In this document: positions 1 through 7,656 of the stretch, piece after piece
How the letters are laid out: every line of letters begins with the position of its first letter
Position numbering within the stretch: the first letter of the stretch is position 1
From: an uncultured Micrococcales bacterium
Lineage (GTDB): Bacteria > Actinomycetota > Actinomycetes > Actinomycetales > Microbacteriaceae
Direction of reading: 5' to 3'
Assembly (NCBI GenBank): GCA_913060985.1
Contig: CAJXTQ010000002.1
Location: 1-31,685 of the forward strand
DNA length: 31,685 nucleotides
The notes under the pieces: generated by a model
What the model saw: only the letters and a program-made list of their open reading frames with translations
What the model was told of the DNA's origin: nothing
Database searches by the model: none
Translations under genes and position numbers: made by a program

Positions 1-225
1 AAGAAGATGAGTGACGCTGTGTTCAACGTTATTCAGACCGGTGTTGATGGAACCTTCGTTGGTGGCGATGAGAACCAGTACGTAGGTAACTTGGCTAACG
101 GCGGTGTACGCATCAGCCCAGAGCACGATGTTGCTTACCCAGCTGGAATTCAGGCAGAGCTAGACGCTTTGGCTGACCAGATCATTGCTGGCGAGTTGGT
201 GGTGAACTCCATCTACAAAAACTAG
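1..225 (+). CDS. BMP-family nucleoside-binding lipoprotein of an ABC transporter (C-terminal fragment)
   Basis: The reading frame is open from the first base and ends at TAG 223-225, so only about the last 74 residues are present; the 5' part lies outside the window. The visible text resembles the end of BMP/PnrA-like binding proteins: a Gly-Asp/Glu-Asn-Gln segment near the ligand pocket, then a stretch spanning GGVRISPEHDVAYP, then a closing helix with many Ala, Leu and Ile. Such proteins are membrane-anchored and capture nucleosides outside the cell for a BMP-type ABC importer. The ATPase and both permeases of that importer follow directly, which supports the call. Family assignment rests on a short fragment plus context, so the exact ligand cannot be read here. 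Confidence 0.8.
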   Translation, partial: KKMSDAVFNVIQTGVDGTFVGGDENQYVGNLANGGVRISPEHDVAYPAGIQAELDALADQIIAGELVVNSIYKN

Positions 226-239
226 TAATTAGTTTGCAC

Positions 240-271
240 AAAGGGTCGGGGGCGTAAGCTTCCGACCCTTT
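240..271 (+). terminator. Hairpin after the binding-protein gene
   Basis: AAAGGGTCGG at 240-249 pairs perfectly with CCGACCCTTT at 262-271, giving a 10-bp stem with a 12-base loop, followed by GGTTTT. It begins 15 bases after the stop of the binding-protein gene and ends 46 bases before the ATPase start. The T-run is short, so it may be a partial terminator or an mRNA-stabilising 3' end rather than a full stop. Either would let the binding protein be made in excess over the membrane components, a common arrangement in ABC operons (inference). Confidence 0.7.
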
Positions 272-316
272 GGTTTTAAGTTGTATGCTTTTTGGGCACA
301 AGAAAAAAGGACGGCA

Positions 317-1816
317 ATGCGGCTGGAGTTGAAGCAAATTACCAAGAAATTTGGTGACTTCACAGCTAACGACAAAATTGACCTAGTCGCGGAAGCGGGT
401 CAGATTCACTGCCTGCTTGGCGAAAATGGTGCTGGTAAGTCGACACTTATGAATGTCCTTTACGGTCTCTACCAGGCAGATGGCGGAGAAATACTGCTGG
501 ATGGCCAGGTTCAAAATTTTTCGGGCCCGGGTGACGCTATGGCTGCTGGGATTGGAATGGTCCACCAACACTTCATGCTGGTGCCCGTTTTCACAGTCGC
601 CGAAAACGTAATCTTGGGCCACGAGCCAACCAAAGCTTTGGGCTTTTTAGATATCCAAGCCGCTCGCGAGCGAGTTAGAGAAATCAGCAGCAGATTTGGT
701 TTCGATATTGACCCTGATGCAATAGTTGGGGATCTGTCAGTCGGCGTCCAGCAAAGGGTGGAAATCATTAAGGCCCTATTGGGTGATGCCAAGGTGTTGA
801 TATTTGATGAGCCCACGGCTGTTCTAACACCCCAAGAGACTGATGAGCTGATGGGAATAATGCGTCAGCTGCGCGATGAGGGTAAGTCCATTGTTTTCAT
901 CACCCACAAACTTCGTGAGGTTAGGGAAGTTGCGGACAAGATAACCGTTATCCGCCTTGGCAAGGTAGTCGGCGAGGCAAGCCCAACAGACAGCAGCGAG
1001 CACTTGGCTTCGATGATGGTTGGTCGCGAGGTGGATCTCTCCGTTCACAAAAACCCTGCAAACCTGGGTGAAGCGAGCTTCAAGGTAAACAACTTGACGG
1101 CATTTAATTCAGCTGGCAGCAAGGTGCTGGATGATGTCAGCTTCGAAATTCAAAAGGGTGAGATTTTTGTAATCGCAGGGGTGCAAGGAAACGGTCAAAC
1201 TGAATTAGCTGAAGCAATACTGGGCATTCAGGAGCGGGTGACAGGCTCGATAACTCTGGAGGGCAAGGAGTTATTGGGAAAATCGGTCAAAAAGGTTTTA
1301 GATTCTGGTGTTGGGTTTGTTCCGGAAGATAGAACCGAGGACGGGCTGGTGGCAGATTTCACCATTGCTGAGAACCTGATGTTGGACAGAAGTGATCGGC
1401 CACCTTTTGCTAGAGGCGTCCAGCTACAGTTGAAAAAACTTCACCAGTTCGCCGAAGAAAAGCTGAAGCAATTTGACATCAGGGCGCAGAGTATTTTTTC
1501 CAAAGCCAAGCAACTATCGGGAGGAAACCAACAAAAAGTTGTTTTGGCAAGAGAGCTTTCCAGAGATTTGAAGGTTTTAGTCGCATCTCAGCCAACCAGG
1601 GGGTTGGACGTGGGATCAATCGAGTTCGTGCACGAACAAATTGTCGCCGCCAGAGATGGCGGAATACCAGTTTTGATTGTCGCTACCGAACTAGATGAGG
1701 CCACTCAACTCGGGGACCGAGTTGCCGTTATGTACAAGGGGAAAATTGTGGGAATTGTCTCCCCAGACACCCCAAGGGAAGAGCTTGGAAAGCTTATGGC
1801 TGGAGTTACCAAATGA
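317..1816 (+). CDS. Nucleoside ABC transporter ATP-binding protein (two fused ATPase domains)
   Basis: A 499-residue protein with two ABC ATPase domains in one chain, as in BMP-type nucleoside importers (YufO/NupA-like). In the first half, GENGAGKST (about residues 35-43) is the Walker A motif, LSVGVQQR stands at the signature position and VLIFDEPT is Walker B. The second half has a degenerate Walker A (GVQGNGQTE), a good signature (LSGGNQQK) and ASQPTRGLD where a normal Walker B would carry Asp-Glu; this asymmetry is usual in the family. I chose ATG 317 because AAAAAAGG lies six bases upstream; a TTG at 281 would add 12 residues that match nothing in the family. It overlaps the next gene by four bases. 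It energises uptake from the cytoplasmic face. Confidence 0.93.
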   Translation: MRLELKQITKKFGDFTANDKIDLVAEAGQIHCLLGENGAGKSTLMNVLYGLYQADGGEILLDGQVQNFSGPGDAMAAGIGMVHQHFMLVPVFTVAENVILGHEPTKALGFLDIQAARERVREISSRFGFDIDPDAIVGDLSVGVQQRVEIIKALLGDAKVLIFDEPTAVLTPQETDELMGIMRQLRDEGKSIVFITHKLREVREVADKITVIRLGKVVGEASPTDSSEHLASMMVGREVDLSVHKNPANLGEASFKVNNLTAFNSAGSKVLDDVSFEIQKGEIFVIAGVQGNGQTELAEAILGIQERVTGSITLEGKELLGKSVKKVLDSGVGFVPEDRTEDGLVADFTIAENLMLDRSDRPPFARGVQLQLKKLHQFAEEKLKQFDIRAQSIFSKAKQLSGGNQQKVVLARELSRDLKVLVASQPTRGLDVGSIEFVHEQIVAARDGGIPVLIVATELDEATQLGDRVAVMYKGKIVGIVSPDTPREELGKLMAGVTK

Positions 1817-2973
1817 ATCAGCAAAAACTCATCCGAGAAATTTTTAGCGGCAACGCTGTTATTCCAATTTTTGCGGTGTTGGCAAGTTTTATCTTCGGCG
1901 GCATTTTGATTGCTTTTGCAAACGAAGAGGTTCAGGAGGCAAGTGGGTATTTCTTCGCCCGCCCAATGGACACAATCACAGCTGTTCTAAACAGCGTATT
2001 TGGAGCCTATGACGCACTCTTCCGAGGCTCTATATTCAACTACCAAGCAGCAACCCCGCAGGCGATGATCAAGCCAATCACCGAGACTTTGGCTTTTGCA
2101 ACACCAATCACTCTCGCCGGCCTGGGTCTAGCGGTTGGCTTCAGGAGTGGTCTTTTCAACATTGGTGGACAGGGTCAGATCATCTTCGGTGCGATGTTTG
2201 CAGGTTACGTTGGCTTGAGCTTCGAGGCACCGTTTTTGATCCACATGCCAATGGCAGTGCTTGCCGGTCTGATTGGCGGAGCGCTGTGGGGTGGTCTTGT
2301 TGGACTACTGAAGGCAACCACTGGAGCTAACGAAGTTGTTGTCACCATCATGTTCAACTACATAGCTCTGCTTCTTTTGACCTACTTGCTAAAGACTCCG
2401 GTTTTTCAAGCACCAAACCAGGTAAACCCGATTTCTTCCCCGGTTGCTGAAAGCTCCAGGCTGCCGGGCATCCTGGGCGATGGATTTAGGCTCCACTTCG
2501 GTTTGATCATCATGCTGGCAATGGTCTTTGTGGTTTGGTGGCTGCTATATCGCTCATCGATTGGTTTTCAGTTCAGAGCCCTGGGCTTCAATCCAAATGC
2601 TGCCAGAACTGCAGGCGTAAATATCCCACTGACATACGTGTTGGTGATGGCCGTTAGCGGTGCTTTGGCAGGTCTCGCTGGTGCCAGCCAGGTACTTGGT
2701 GCGGACAAGCAGCTAACGGTGGGCATCAGTGCCACGTTTGGAATTGATGCGATTACGGTTGCTCTGCTTGGGCGAAATAATCCCTTTGGGGTTCTTGCGG
2801 CTGGAATTCTTTTCGGAGGGTTGCGCTCGGGTGCTGTTTTGATGCAGGCCAACCAAGGGGTTCCGGTGGACATTGTTTTGGTGGTCCAATCCACCATTGT
2901 TTTGTTCATTGCGGCACCACCGCTTGTTAGAGCACTGTTTAGGCTTCCAAAGCCGAAGGCGGTGCAGGCATGA
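1813..2973 (+). CDS. Nucleoside ABC transporter permease, first subunit
   Basis: A 386-residue integral membrane protein with about ten hydrophobic segments, matching the YufP/NupB type of BMP-transporter permease. Typical features are the GLFNIGGQGQ segment after the first conserved helices, the TGANEVVVTIMFNYIA stretch in the middle, and a late region reading GISATFGIDAITVALLG. The ATG overlaps the stop of the ATPase gene as ATGA, so translation is probably coupled. It pairs with the next gene product to form the channel. The family is clear; nucleosides as substrate are inferred from the salvage enzymes encoded immediately downstream. Confidence 0.92.
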   Translation: MNQQKLIREIFSGNAVIPIFAVLASFIFGGILIAFANEEVQEASGYFFARPMDTITAVLNSVFGAYDALFRGSIFNYQAATPQAMIKPITETLAFATPITLAGLGLAVGFRSGLFNIGGQGQIIFGAMFAGYVGLSFEAPFLIHMPMAVLAGLIGGALWGGLVGLLKATTGANEVVVTIMFNYIALLLLTYLLKTPVFQAPNQVNPISSPVAESSRLPGILGDGFRLHFGLIIMLAMVFVVWWLLYRSSIGFQFRALGFNPNAARTAGVNIPLTYVLVMAVSGALAGLAGASQVLGADKQLTVGISATFGIDAITVALLGRNNPFGVLAAGILFGGLRSGAVLMQANQGVPVDIVLVVQSTIVLFIAAPPLVRALFRLPKPKAVQA

Positions 2974-4199
2974 AACAGAGTAAAAAGACACCTATAGCCC
3001 TGGCGCTTCTGACATTTCTGACGGTTTTGATTGCGCCTGCGGTGGCGGGTGACGAAATTGAAATTCAAATCGCGACAAAGACCGACTTGTTTCCAATCCC
3101 CAACCTAGTTTTCGCAGCGCAAGGTTTCGTCATCTTCTTGGCTGTTTTGATGCTTGTACTTGCGGTTTGGAGTTTTTATCTGACCTTTTCCAAGAATCAA
3201 AAGACTCCGCTAATAGCAACTGTCGTATTCGGAATTGCATTTGTAGCAAGCGTCCTAGTCTGGTTGTTTGCAGGGGCGACAATGACTCTGACAACTTTGC
3301 TTGCAGGCTCCCTAGCACTAGCAGTCCCTTTGATATTCGGCTCTATGTCGGGTGCATTGAGTGAGCGAGTTGGAATCATCAACATCGCTATTGAGGGCCA
3401 ATTGCTGGCAGGGGCATTCACTTCAGCGGTGGTTGCTTCTATTACCGACAGCGTGATTTTGGGAATCATTGCCGCAATGTTGGCAGGCGTGCTGGTTGCG
3501 GCACTTTTGGCCGTTTTTTCAATCAAATATCTGGTAGACCAGATCATCACGGGTGTGGTGGTAAACGTTTTGATTATCGGCCTAACCAGTTTCTTATTCT
3601 CGACTCTTTTGGCCGATAACATCACCGTTTTGAATCAACCTCCAAGGTTTGAGCGTATTTCAATCCCGGTCCTGGGACAGATCCCAATCATTGGACCGGT
3701 GCTTTTCAATCAGACCCTGATTGTTTACCTGATGTATGTGGCAGTAATCGGAGTTTTCTTGGCCCTGTTCAAGACAAGATGGGGATTACGAGTCAGATCT
3801 GTGGGCGAATACCCGAAGGCAAGTGACACCGTCGGAATTAAGGTTTTTAGAACTCGGTACATATCCGTAATGATCGGTGGAGCTCTCGCTGGACTCGGGG
3901 GAAGCTTCTTCACCCTGGGTCAAGTTGGTGCATTTGGAAAAGAGATGACCAATGGAGCGGGCTATATAGCTTTGGCAGCACTTATTTTTGGAAGATGGAA
4001 TCCGATCTATGCTGCGCTGGCGGCCTTGCTGTTTGGCTTCGCGCAGAATTTGCAGTACGCGGTTCAGATTGTCGGATCACCGCTGCCGAGCGAGTTTTTG
4101 CTGATGCTTCCCTATGTTTTGACAGTAATTGCGGTCGCTGGCCTGGTTGGTAAGGTGAGAGGCCCAGCGGCAGCTGGTAAACCCTATATAAAGAGCTAA
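2970..4199 (+). CDS. Nucleoside ABC transporter permease, second subunit
   Basis: A 409-residue membrane protein of the YufQ/NupC type. A first hydrophobic segment at about residues 8-27 is followed by a polar stretch and then the conserved permease core, including GSMSGALSERVGIINIAIEG and the QIITGVVVNVL region. It is longer at the N-terminus than Bacillus YufQ; I believe actinobacterial members often carry such an extension. The ATGA overlap with the first permease and the two-base gap to cdd place it inside one tightly packed operon. It forms the heterodimeric channel with the preceding permease. Confidence 0.91.
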   Translation: MKQSKKTPIALALLTFLTVLIAPAVAGDEIEIQIATKTDLFPIPNLVFAAQGFVIFLAVLMLVLAVWSFYLTFSKNQKTPLIATVVFGIAFVASVLVWLFAGATMTLTTLLAGSLALAVPLIFGSMSGALSERVGIINIAIEGQLLAGAFTSAVVASITDSVILGIIAAMLAGVLVAALLAVFSIKYLVDQIITGVVVNVLIIGLTSFLFSTLLADNITVLNQPPRFERISIPVLGQIPIIGPVLFNQTLIVYLMYVAVIGVFLALFKTRWGLRVRSVGEYPKASDTVGIKVFRTRYISVMIGGALAGLGGSFFTLGQVGAFGKEMTNGAGYIALAALIFGRWNPIYAALAALLFGFAQNLQYAVQIVGSPLPSEFLLMLPYVLTVIAVAGLVGKVRGPAAAGKPYIKS

Positions 4200-4201
4200 T
4201 C

Positions 4202-4594
4202 ATGGAAATAAATTGGGAAAAACTTCGACTGCAGGCACTGCAGGCAAGTAAAAATGCCTACGCACCTTATTCAAAGTTCCCAGTGGGAGCGGCGGCAATC
4301 GTGGACGATGGTCGAGTTGTAACCGGTGCCAATGTTGAAAACGCAAGCTATGGCCTGACTTTATGCGCGGAATGTTCGCTAATCAGCGAATTGTTTGCCT
4401 CCGGCGGAGGAAAACTTGTCGCGTTTTGCTGCGTGGATGCAGATGGAGCGGTAATCATGCCCTGTGGTAGGTGCAGACAGCTGCTGAGTGAACACGCTGC
4501 CGCTGGCATGATGTTGGAGACCGTAAGTGGCATCAAAAGCATCGAAGAGGTTATCCCTGATGCTTTTGGACCAAGTGATTTAGAGGAGAGCTGA
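4202..4594 (+). CDS. cdd: Cytidine deaminase
   Basis: A 130-residue enzyme that deaminates cytidine and deoxycytidine to uridine and deoxyuridine in the cytoplasm. Zinc is bound by Cys55, Cys88 and Cys91, with Glu57 as the proton shuttle: the text reads NVENASYGLTLCAE and later MPCGRC, the two diagnostic motifs. Length is normal for the small homotetrameric form. It starts two bases after the permease stop. Its product feeds the phosphorylase encoded next. The order cdd-deoA-add is the same as in M. tuberculosis (Rv3315c-Rv3313c). Confidence 0.96.
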   Translation: MEINWEKLRLQALQASKNAYAPYSKFPVGAAAIVDDGRVVTGANVENASYGLTLCAECSLISELFASGGGKLVAFCCVDADGAVIMPCGRCRQLLSEHAAAGMMLETVSGIKSIEEVIPDAFGPSDLEES

Positions 4595-4595
4595 A

Positions 4596-5864
4596 TTGAC
4601 CCTGAGCGCAGTTGAAGTAATCGTAAAAAAGCGCGACAGGGGTGAGTTGACCAAATCGGAAATCGATTGGCTCATTTCTGAATACACTCAAGGCTCGGTA
4701 ACCGATGAGCAAATGAGCTCACTCGCAATGGCAATCCTGCTAAACGGAATGTCGAGGAGTGAGATCAACCATCTAACCCAAGCCATGATTGATTCGGGTG
4801 AGCGGATGGATTTTTCCAATCTTTCTAGGCCCACGACGGATAAGCACTCAACAGGTGGCGTTGGCGACAAAATTACTTTGCCCTTAGCACCACTGGTTGC
4901 AAGCTATGGGGTGGCAGTTCCGCAACTAAGCGGAAGAGGACTTGGTCACACTGGTGGAACCCTGGACAAACTGGAGGCAATTCCCGGCTGGCAGGCAAGT
5001 CTGAGTAATGAGCAAATCTTTAGCCAGTTGGAAAAAGTCGGGGCAGTTATTTGTGCTGCGGGTAGTGGCTTGGCACCGGCAGACAAAAAGCTTTATGCAT
5101 TGAGAGACGTGACCGGCACGGTAGAGGCAATTCCGCTTATCGCATCCTCAATCATGAGCAAGAAGATTGCCGAGGGGACGGCATCTCTGGTTTTGGATGT
5201 GAAGGTTGGAAGCGGGGCTTTTATGAAAGACATGGAGTCTGCCTCTCAGCTAGCAGAGACTTTGGTATCCATCGGAAAAGATTCGGGAGTAAAGACCTCT
5301 GCGTTTTTGACAGATATGTCAACACCCCTTGGCAGAAAAATTGGGAATGCCTTAGAGGTCGAGGAGTCGGTTGAGGTGCTTTCCGGAGGCGGACCGGAGG
5401 ATGTCGTGGAACTGACCGTGCAGATTGCAGCGGAGATGTTGCGACTGAGTGGAGTAGATGCAGATCCCAGAGAGAACTTATCCAACGGCAAGGCCATGGA
5501 TAAATGGCGGGAGATGATTTCTGCTCAAGGAGGTGACCCGGAGGCATCAATGGCCAAGGCTAAACACGTGGAGCAAATCCATGCCGATAGCGATGGATCT
5601 TTAAACCTGGACGCACTTGGAGTTGGCATGGCCAGCTGGAGACTCGGAGCTGGAAGAGAGAAGCAGGGCGATAGCGTGCAGTCAGCGGCAGGAGTTGTGC
5701 TTCACAAGACTCAGGGGGAGAAAGTAAGCTCTGGGGACCTACTTGCTGAGCTCCACACAGACACCGAGGAAAAGATTCAAGGGGCAAAGCAGGATATGGC
5801 CAAAGCTACCAAAATTGAATCGGAGAGCAGCCGAATGTCAATAATTTTGAAGGAGTTGCGCTAG
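4596..5864 (+). CDS. deoA: Thymidine / pyrimidine-nucleoside phosphorylase
   Basis: A 422-residue member of the nucleoside phosphorylase class II family, which splits thymidine and related nucleosides with phosphate to a free base and (deoxy)ribose 1-phosphate. Visible motifs are KHSTGGVGDKITLPLAP (phosphate loop) and SGRGLGHTGGTLDKLEAIPG (the family signature), followed by SSIMSKKIAEG (base and phosphate contacts). The start is TTG 4596, one base after the cdd stop, with GAGGAGAG at 4583-4590 as a good ribosome binding site. Length is slightly under the usual 430-440. It ends in a one-base overlap with the next gene. Confidence 0.95.
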   Translation: MTLSAVEVIVKKRDRGELTKSEIDWLISEYTQGSVTDEQMSSLAMAILLNGMSRSEINHLTQAMIDSGERMDFSNLSRPTTDKHSTGGVGDKITLPLAPLVASYGVAVPQLSGRGLGHTGGTLDKLEAIPGWQASLSNEQIFSQLEKVGAVICAAGSGLAPADKKLYALRDVTGTVEAIPLIASSIMSKKIAEGTASLVLDVKVGSGAFMKDMESASQLAETLVSIGKDSGVKTSAFLTDMSTPLGRKIGNALEVEESVEVLSGGGPEDVVELTVQIAAEMLRLSGVDADPRENLSNGKAMDKWREMISAQGGDPEASMAKAKHVEQIHADSDGSLNLDALGVGMASWRLGAGREKQGDSVQSAAGVVLHKTQGEKVSSGDLLAELHTDTEEKIQGAKQDMAKATKIESESSRMSIILKELR

Positions 5865-6946
5865 TGGATTTCAAAAAACTACCGAAAATATCGTTGCATG
5901 ACCATTTAGATGGCGGGCTTCGACCGCAGACAATCCTGGAAATTGCCGATGAGATTGGTTACCAGCTACCCGAAAAGGACGAGCATGGACTGGCAACGTG
6001 GTTCTATCAAAGCTCCAACTCTGGATCCTTGGAGCGCTATCTAACTACATTTGATCACACATTGGCGGTGATGCAAAAACCTGAGCACTTGAGAAGAATC
6101 GCCACCGAGGCAGTTTTGGATTTGCACGAAGACGGTGTTATCTACGCTGAATTACGTTGGGCACCTGAGCAAAATCAGCACGCTGGACTGAGTTTGCAGG
6201 AGGCAGTTGATGCAGTTCAAGACGGACTCGAAGAGGGCATGCAATTAGTGGAGGCGATGGGTGGCTTTATCCGAACTGGACAAATCATTTGCGCAATGCG
6301 CCAGGGTAGTCGAAGCCTAGAGATCGCAGAGCTTGCAGTGGCCAATCGAAATGACGGGGTAGTTGGGTTTGATATAGCCGGTCCTGAAAAGGGATTCCCA
6401 GCATCTTTGCACAAGGTCGCTTTTGATTATCTGGCGAGCGAGCTAATGCCGGTTACGGTTCATGCAGGTGAGGCTGATGGGTTGGCCTCGATCAAGGATG
6501 CATTGGTTAGCGGCAGGGCACTCAGGATCGGTCACGGGGTAAACCTGATTGAAGATGTCATGCTCACTAGAACCGAGGGTGACACAGATCTTGTCGTCTT
6601 AGGACCGGTAGCGGAGTGGATTCACGATCGTCAGATTGCTTTGGAGATTGCCCCCAGCTCTAATTTGCAAACAGGTGCTGGCGAGCTACTTGGTAGTGGA
6701 ATTGCCAACCACCCCTTTGACGCTCTATATGACTTGGGTTTTCAAGTCACCGTGAACACAGATAATCGCCTCCAATCCTCAACAACCCTGTCCCGGGAGC
6801 TTGAGATGTTGAGCGAGACTTTTGGGTATGAGCTGGAGGATATCCATCAGTTCCAAATTCATGCCGCCGAGGCAAGTTTCCAATCTCTAGAAACCCGTGA
6901 AGAACTTTTGGACATGATTGACCGTGGCTTCAGCAAATTTGAATGA
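5864..6946 (+). CDS. add: Adenosine deaminase
   Basis: A 360-residue metal-dependent hydrolase that converts (deoxy)adenosine to (deoxy)inosine. Zinc ligands His12 and His14 lie in LHDHLDGG, the catalytic HAGE motif is near residue 200, RIGHG follows, and the last ligand is in VNTDN. Actinobacterial adenosine deaminases carry Asn in that final motif where other bacteria have Asp, so this variant is expected. GTG 5864 overlaps the TAG of deoA (TAGTG), implying coupled translation. Inosine made here would be split by the purine nucleoside phosphorylase encoded at 9255-10052. Confidence 0.95.
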   Translation: MDFKKLPKISLHDHLDGGLRPQTILEIADEIGYQLPEKDEHGLATWFYQSSNSGSLERYLTTFDHTLAVMQKPEHLRRIATEAVLDLHEDGVIYAELRWAPEQNQHAGLSLQEAVDAVQDGLEEGMQLVEAMGGFIRTGQIICAMRQGSRSLEIAELAVANRNDGVVGFDIAGPEKGFPASLHKVAFDYLASELMPVTVHAGEADGLASIKDALVSGRALRIGHGVNLIEDVMLTRTEGDTDLVVLGPVAEWIHDRQIALEIAPSSNLQTGAGELLGSGIANHPFDALYDLGFQVTVNTDNRLQSSTTLSRELEMLSETFGYELEDIHQFQIHAAEASFQSLETREELLDMIDRGFSKFE

Positions 6947-7376
6947 ATTCTTTGCAGAGGGGTGCATTGAGTTTTCAAAACCCAGAAGCTTCATAGAGGC
7001 AGCCAGGCAAGCAGCGCAACTGCTTTCGAGTGAGGGTTTCGCGGTAGATCAATATGCGGATCAAATCGAGGAGATAATTCTCAGCAAAGGTCCATACATG
7101 GTTGTTGCACCGCAGGTGGCAATCGTGCACGGGCGTCCTGATGTTGATTCAAAAACTGGAGCCGCTTTAGTTCTATGTGAAAATGAGCTAATTAGCGGGA
7201 GTGCAAACGATCCGGTCAGACTGGTTTTTGCAATTTCATCAGCTAATAACGATGATCACATAGAAATGCTGAAGACCATATCTGGTTTTCTAGTCAACGA
7301 GGATTCAGTGGGTAACCTCTTGGACTGTTCCACTGTCAGCGAAGTTAGAGATATTTTCTCTGACAATCTGTCATGA
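6918..7376 (+). CDS. PTS EIIA component, mannitol/ascorbate type
   Basis: About 150 residues resembling the type-2 EIIA domain (fructose/mannitol/UlaC group), which takes phosphate from HPr and passes it to EIIB. The likely phosphorylated residue is His71 in VAIVHGRP, matching the family pattern of a His followed by a small residue and Arg-Pro. The start is uncertain: TTG 6918, GTG 6924 and TTG 6939 are all in frame, none with a clear ribosome binding site, and the first two lie inside the end of add. It is followed at once by an EIIB gene, but no membrane EIIC gene is present nearby. Whether it transports a sugar or acts only as a regulator cannot be told from the sequence. Confidence 0.85.
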   Translation: MTVASANLNEFFAEGCIEFSKPRSFIEAARQAAQLLSSEGFAVDQYADQIEEIILSKGPYMVVAPQVAIVHGRPDVDSKTGAALVLCENELISGSANDPVRLVFAISSANNDDHIEMLKTISGFLVNEDSVGNLLDCSTVSEVRDIFSDNLS

Positions 7377-7383
7377 TTTGGCC

Positions 7384-7656
7384 ATGAAGCTTTTGGCAGT
7401 TTGCGGAATGGGAATAGGGACCTCTGTTCTTCTAAAAATGAATGCTGAGAGGGTCCTAGATCAGCTAGATATCGAGGCGGATATAGACGCAACCGATATT
7501 GCGGCTGCCCTAAGCCCAGACTCGACCGCGCAGATAGTGCTTTGCACCCCGGAGCTTAAGGATCAACTAAAGGGAATCCGCGCTGAGGTGATTGCAGTTG
7601 AAAACGTATTTGATCTTGCCGAACTCACGGAGAAACTCGAGAAGTCACTGCTCTAA
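7384..7656 (+). CDS. PTS EIIB component, ascorbate/lactose type
   Basis: A 90-residue EIIB protein. The N-terminus MKLLAVCGMGIGTS forms the P-loop with phosphorylated Cys7, as in UlaB/SgcB-type EIIB proteins, and the following LLKMN fits the same group. ATG 7384 lies seven bases after the EIIA stop; an in-frame TTG at 7378 is less likely. The last 12 bases overlap the convergent mutase gene. It would receive phosphate from the EIIA encoded just upstream. The EIIC permease that normally completes such a set is missing from the window. Confidence 0.88.
   Translation: MKLLAVCGMGIGTSVLLKMNAERVLDQLDIEADIDATDIAAALSPDSTAQIVLCTPELKDQLKGIRAEVIAVENVFDLAELTEKLEKSLL

Noticed and set aside
2568..3068. 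166-codon open frame on the minus strand
   Set aside because: It runs antisense through the end of one permease gene and the start of the next, both of which have clear family motifs; its own protein looks like translated shadow, rich in Pro, Arg and Thr, with no ribosome binding site.
6943..6946. ATGA overlap at the end of add as the EIIA start
   Set aside because: That ATG is in a different frame from the EIIA protein, so it cannot be its start.
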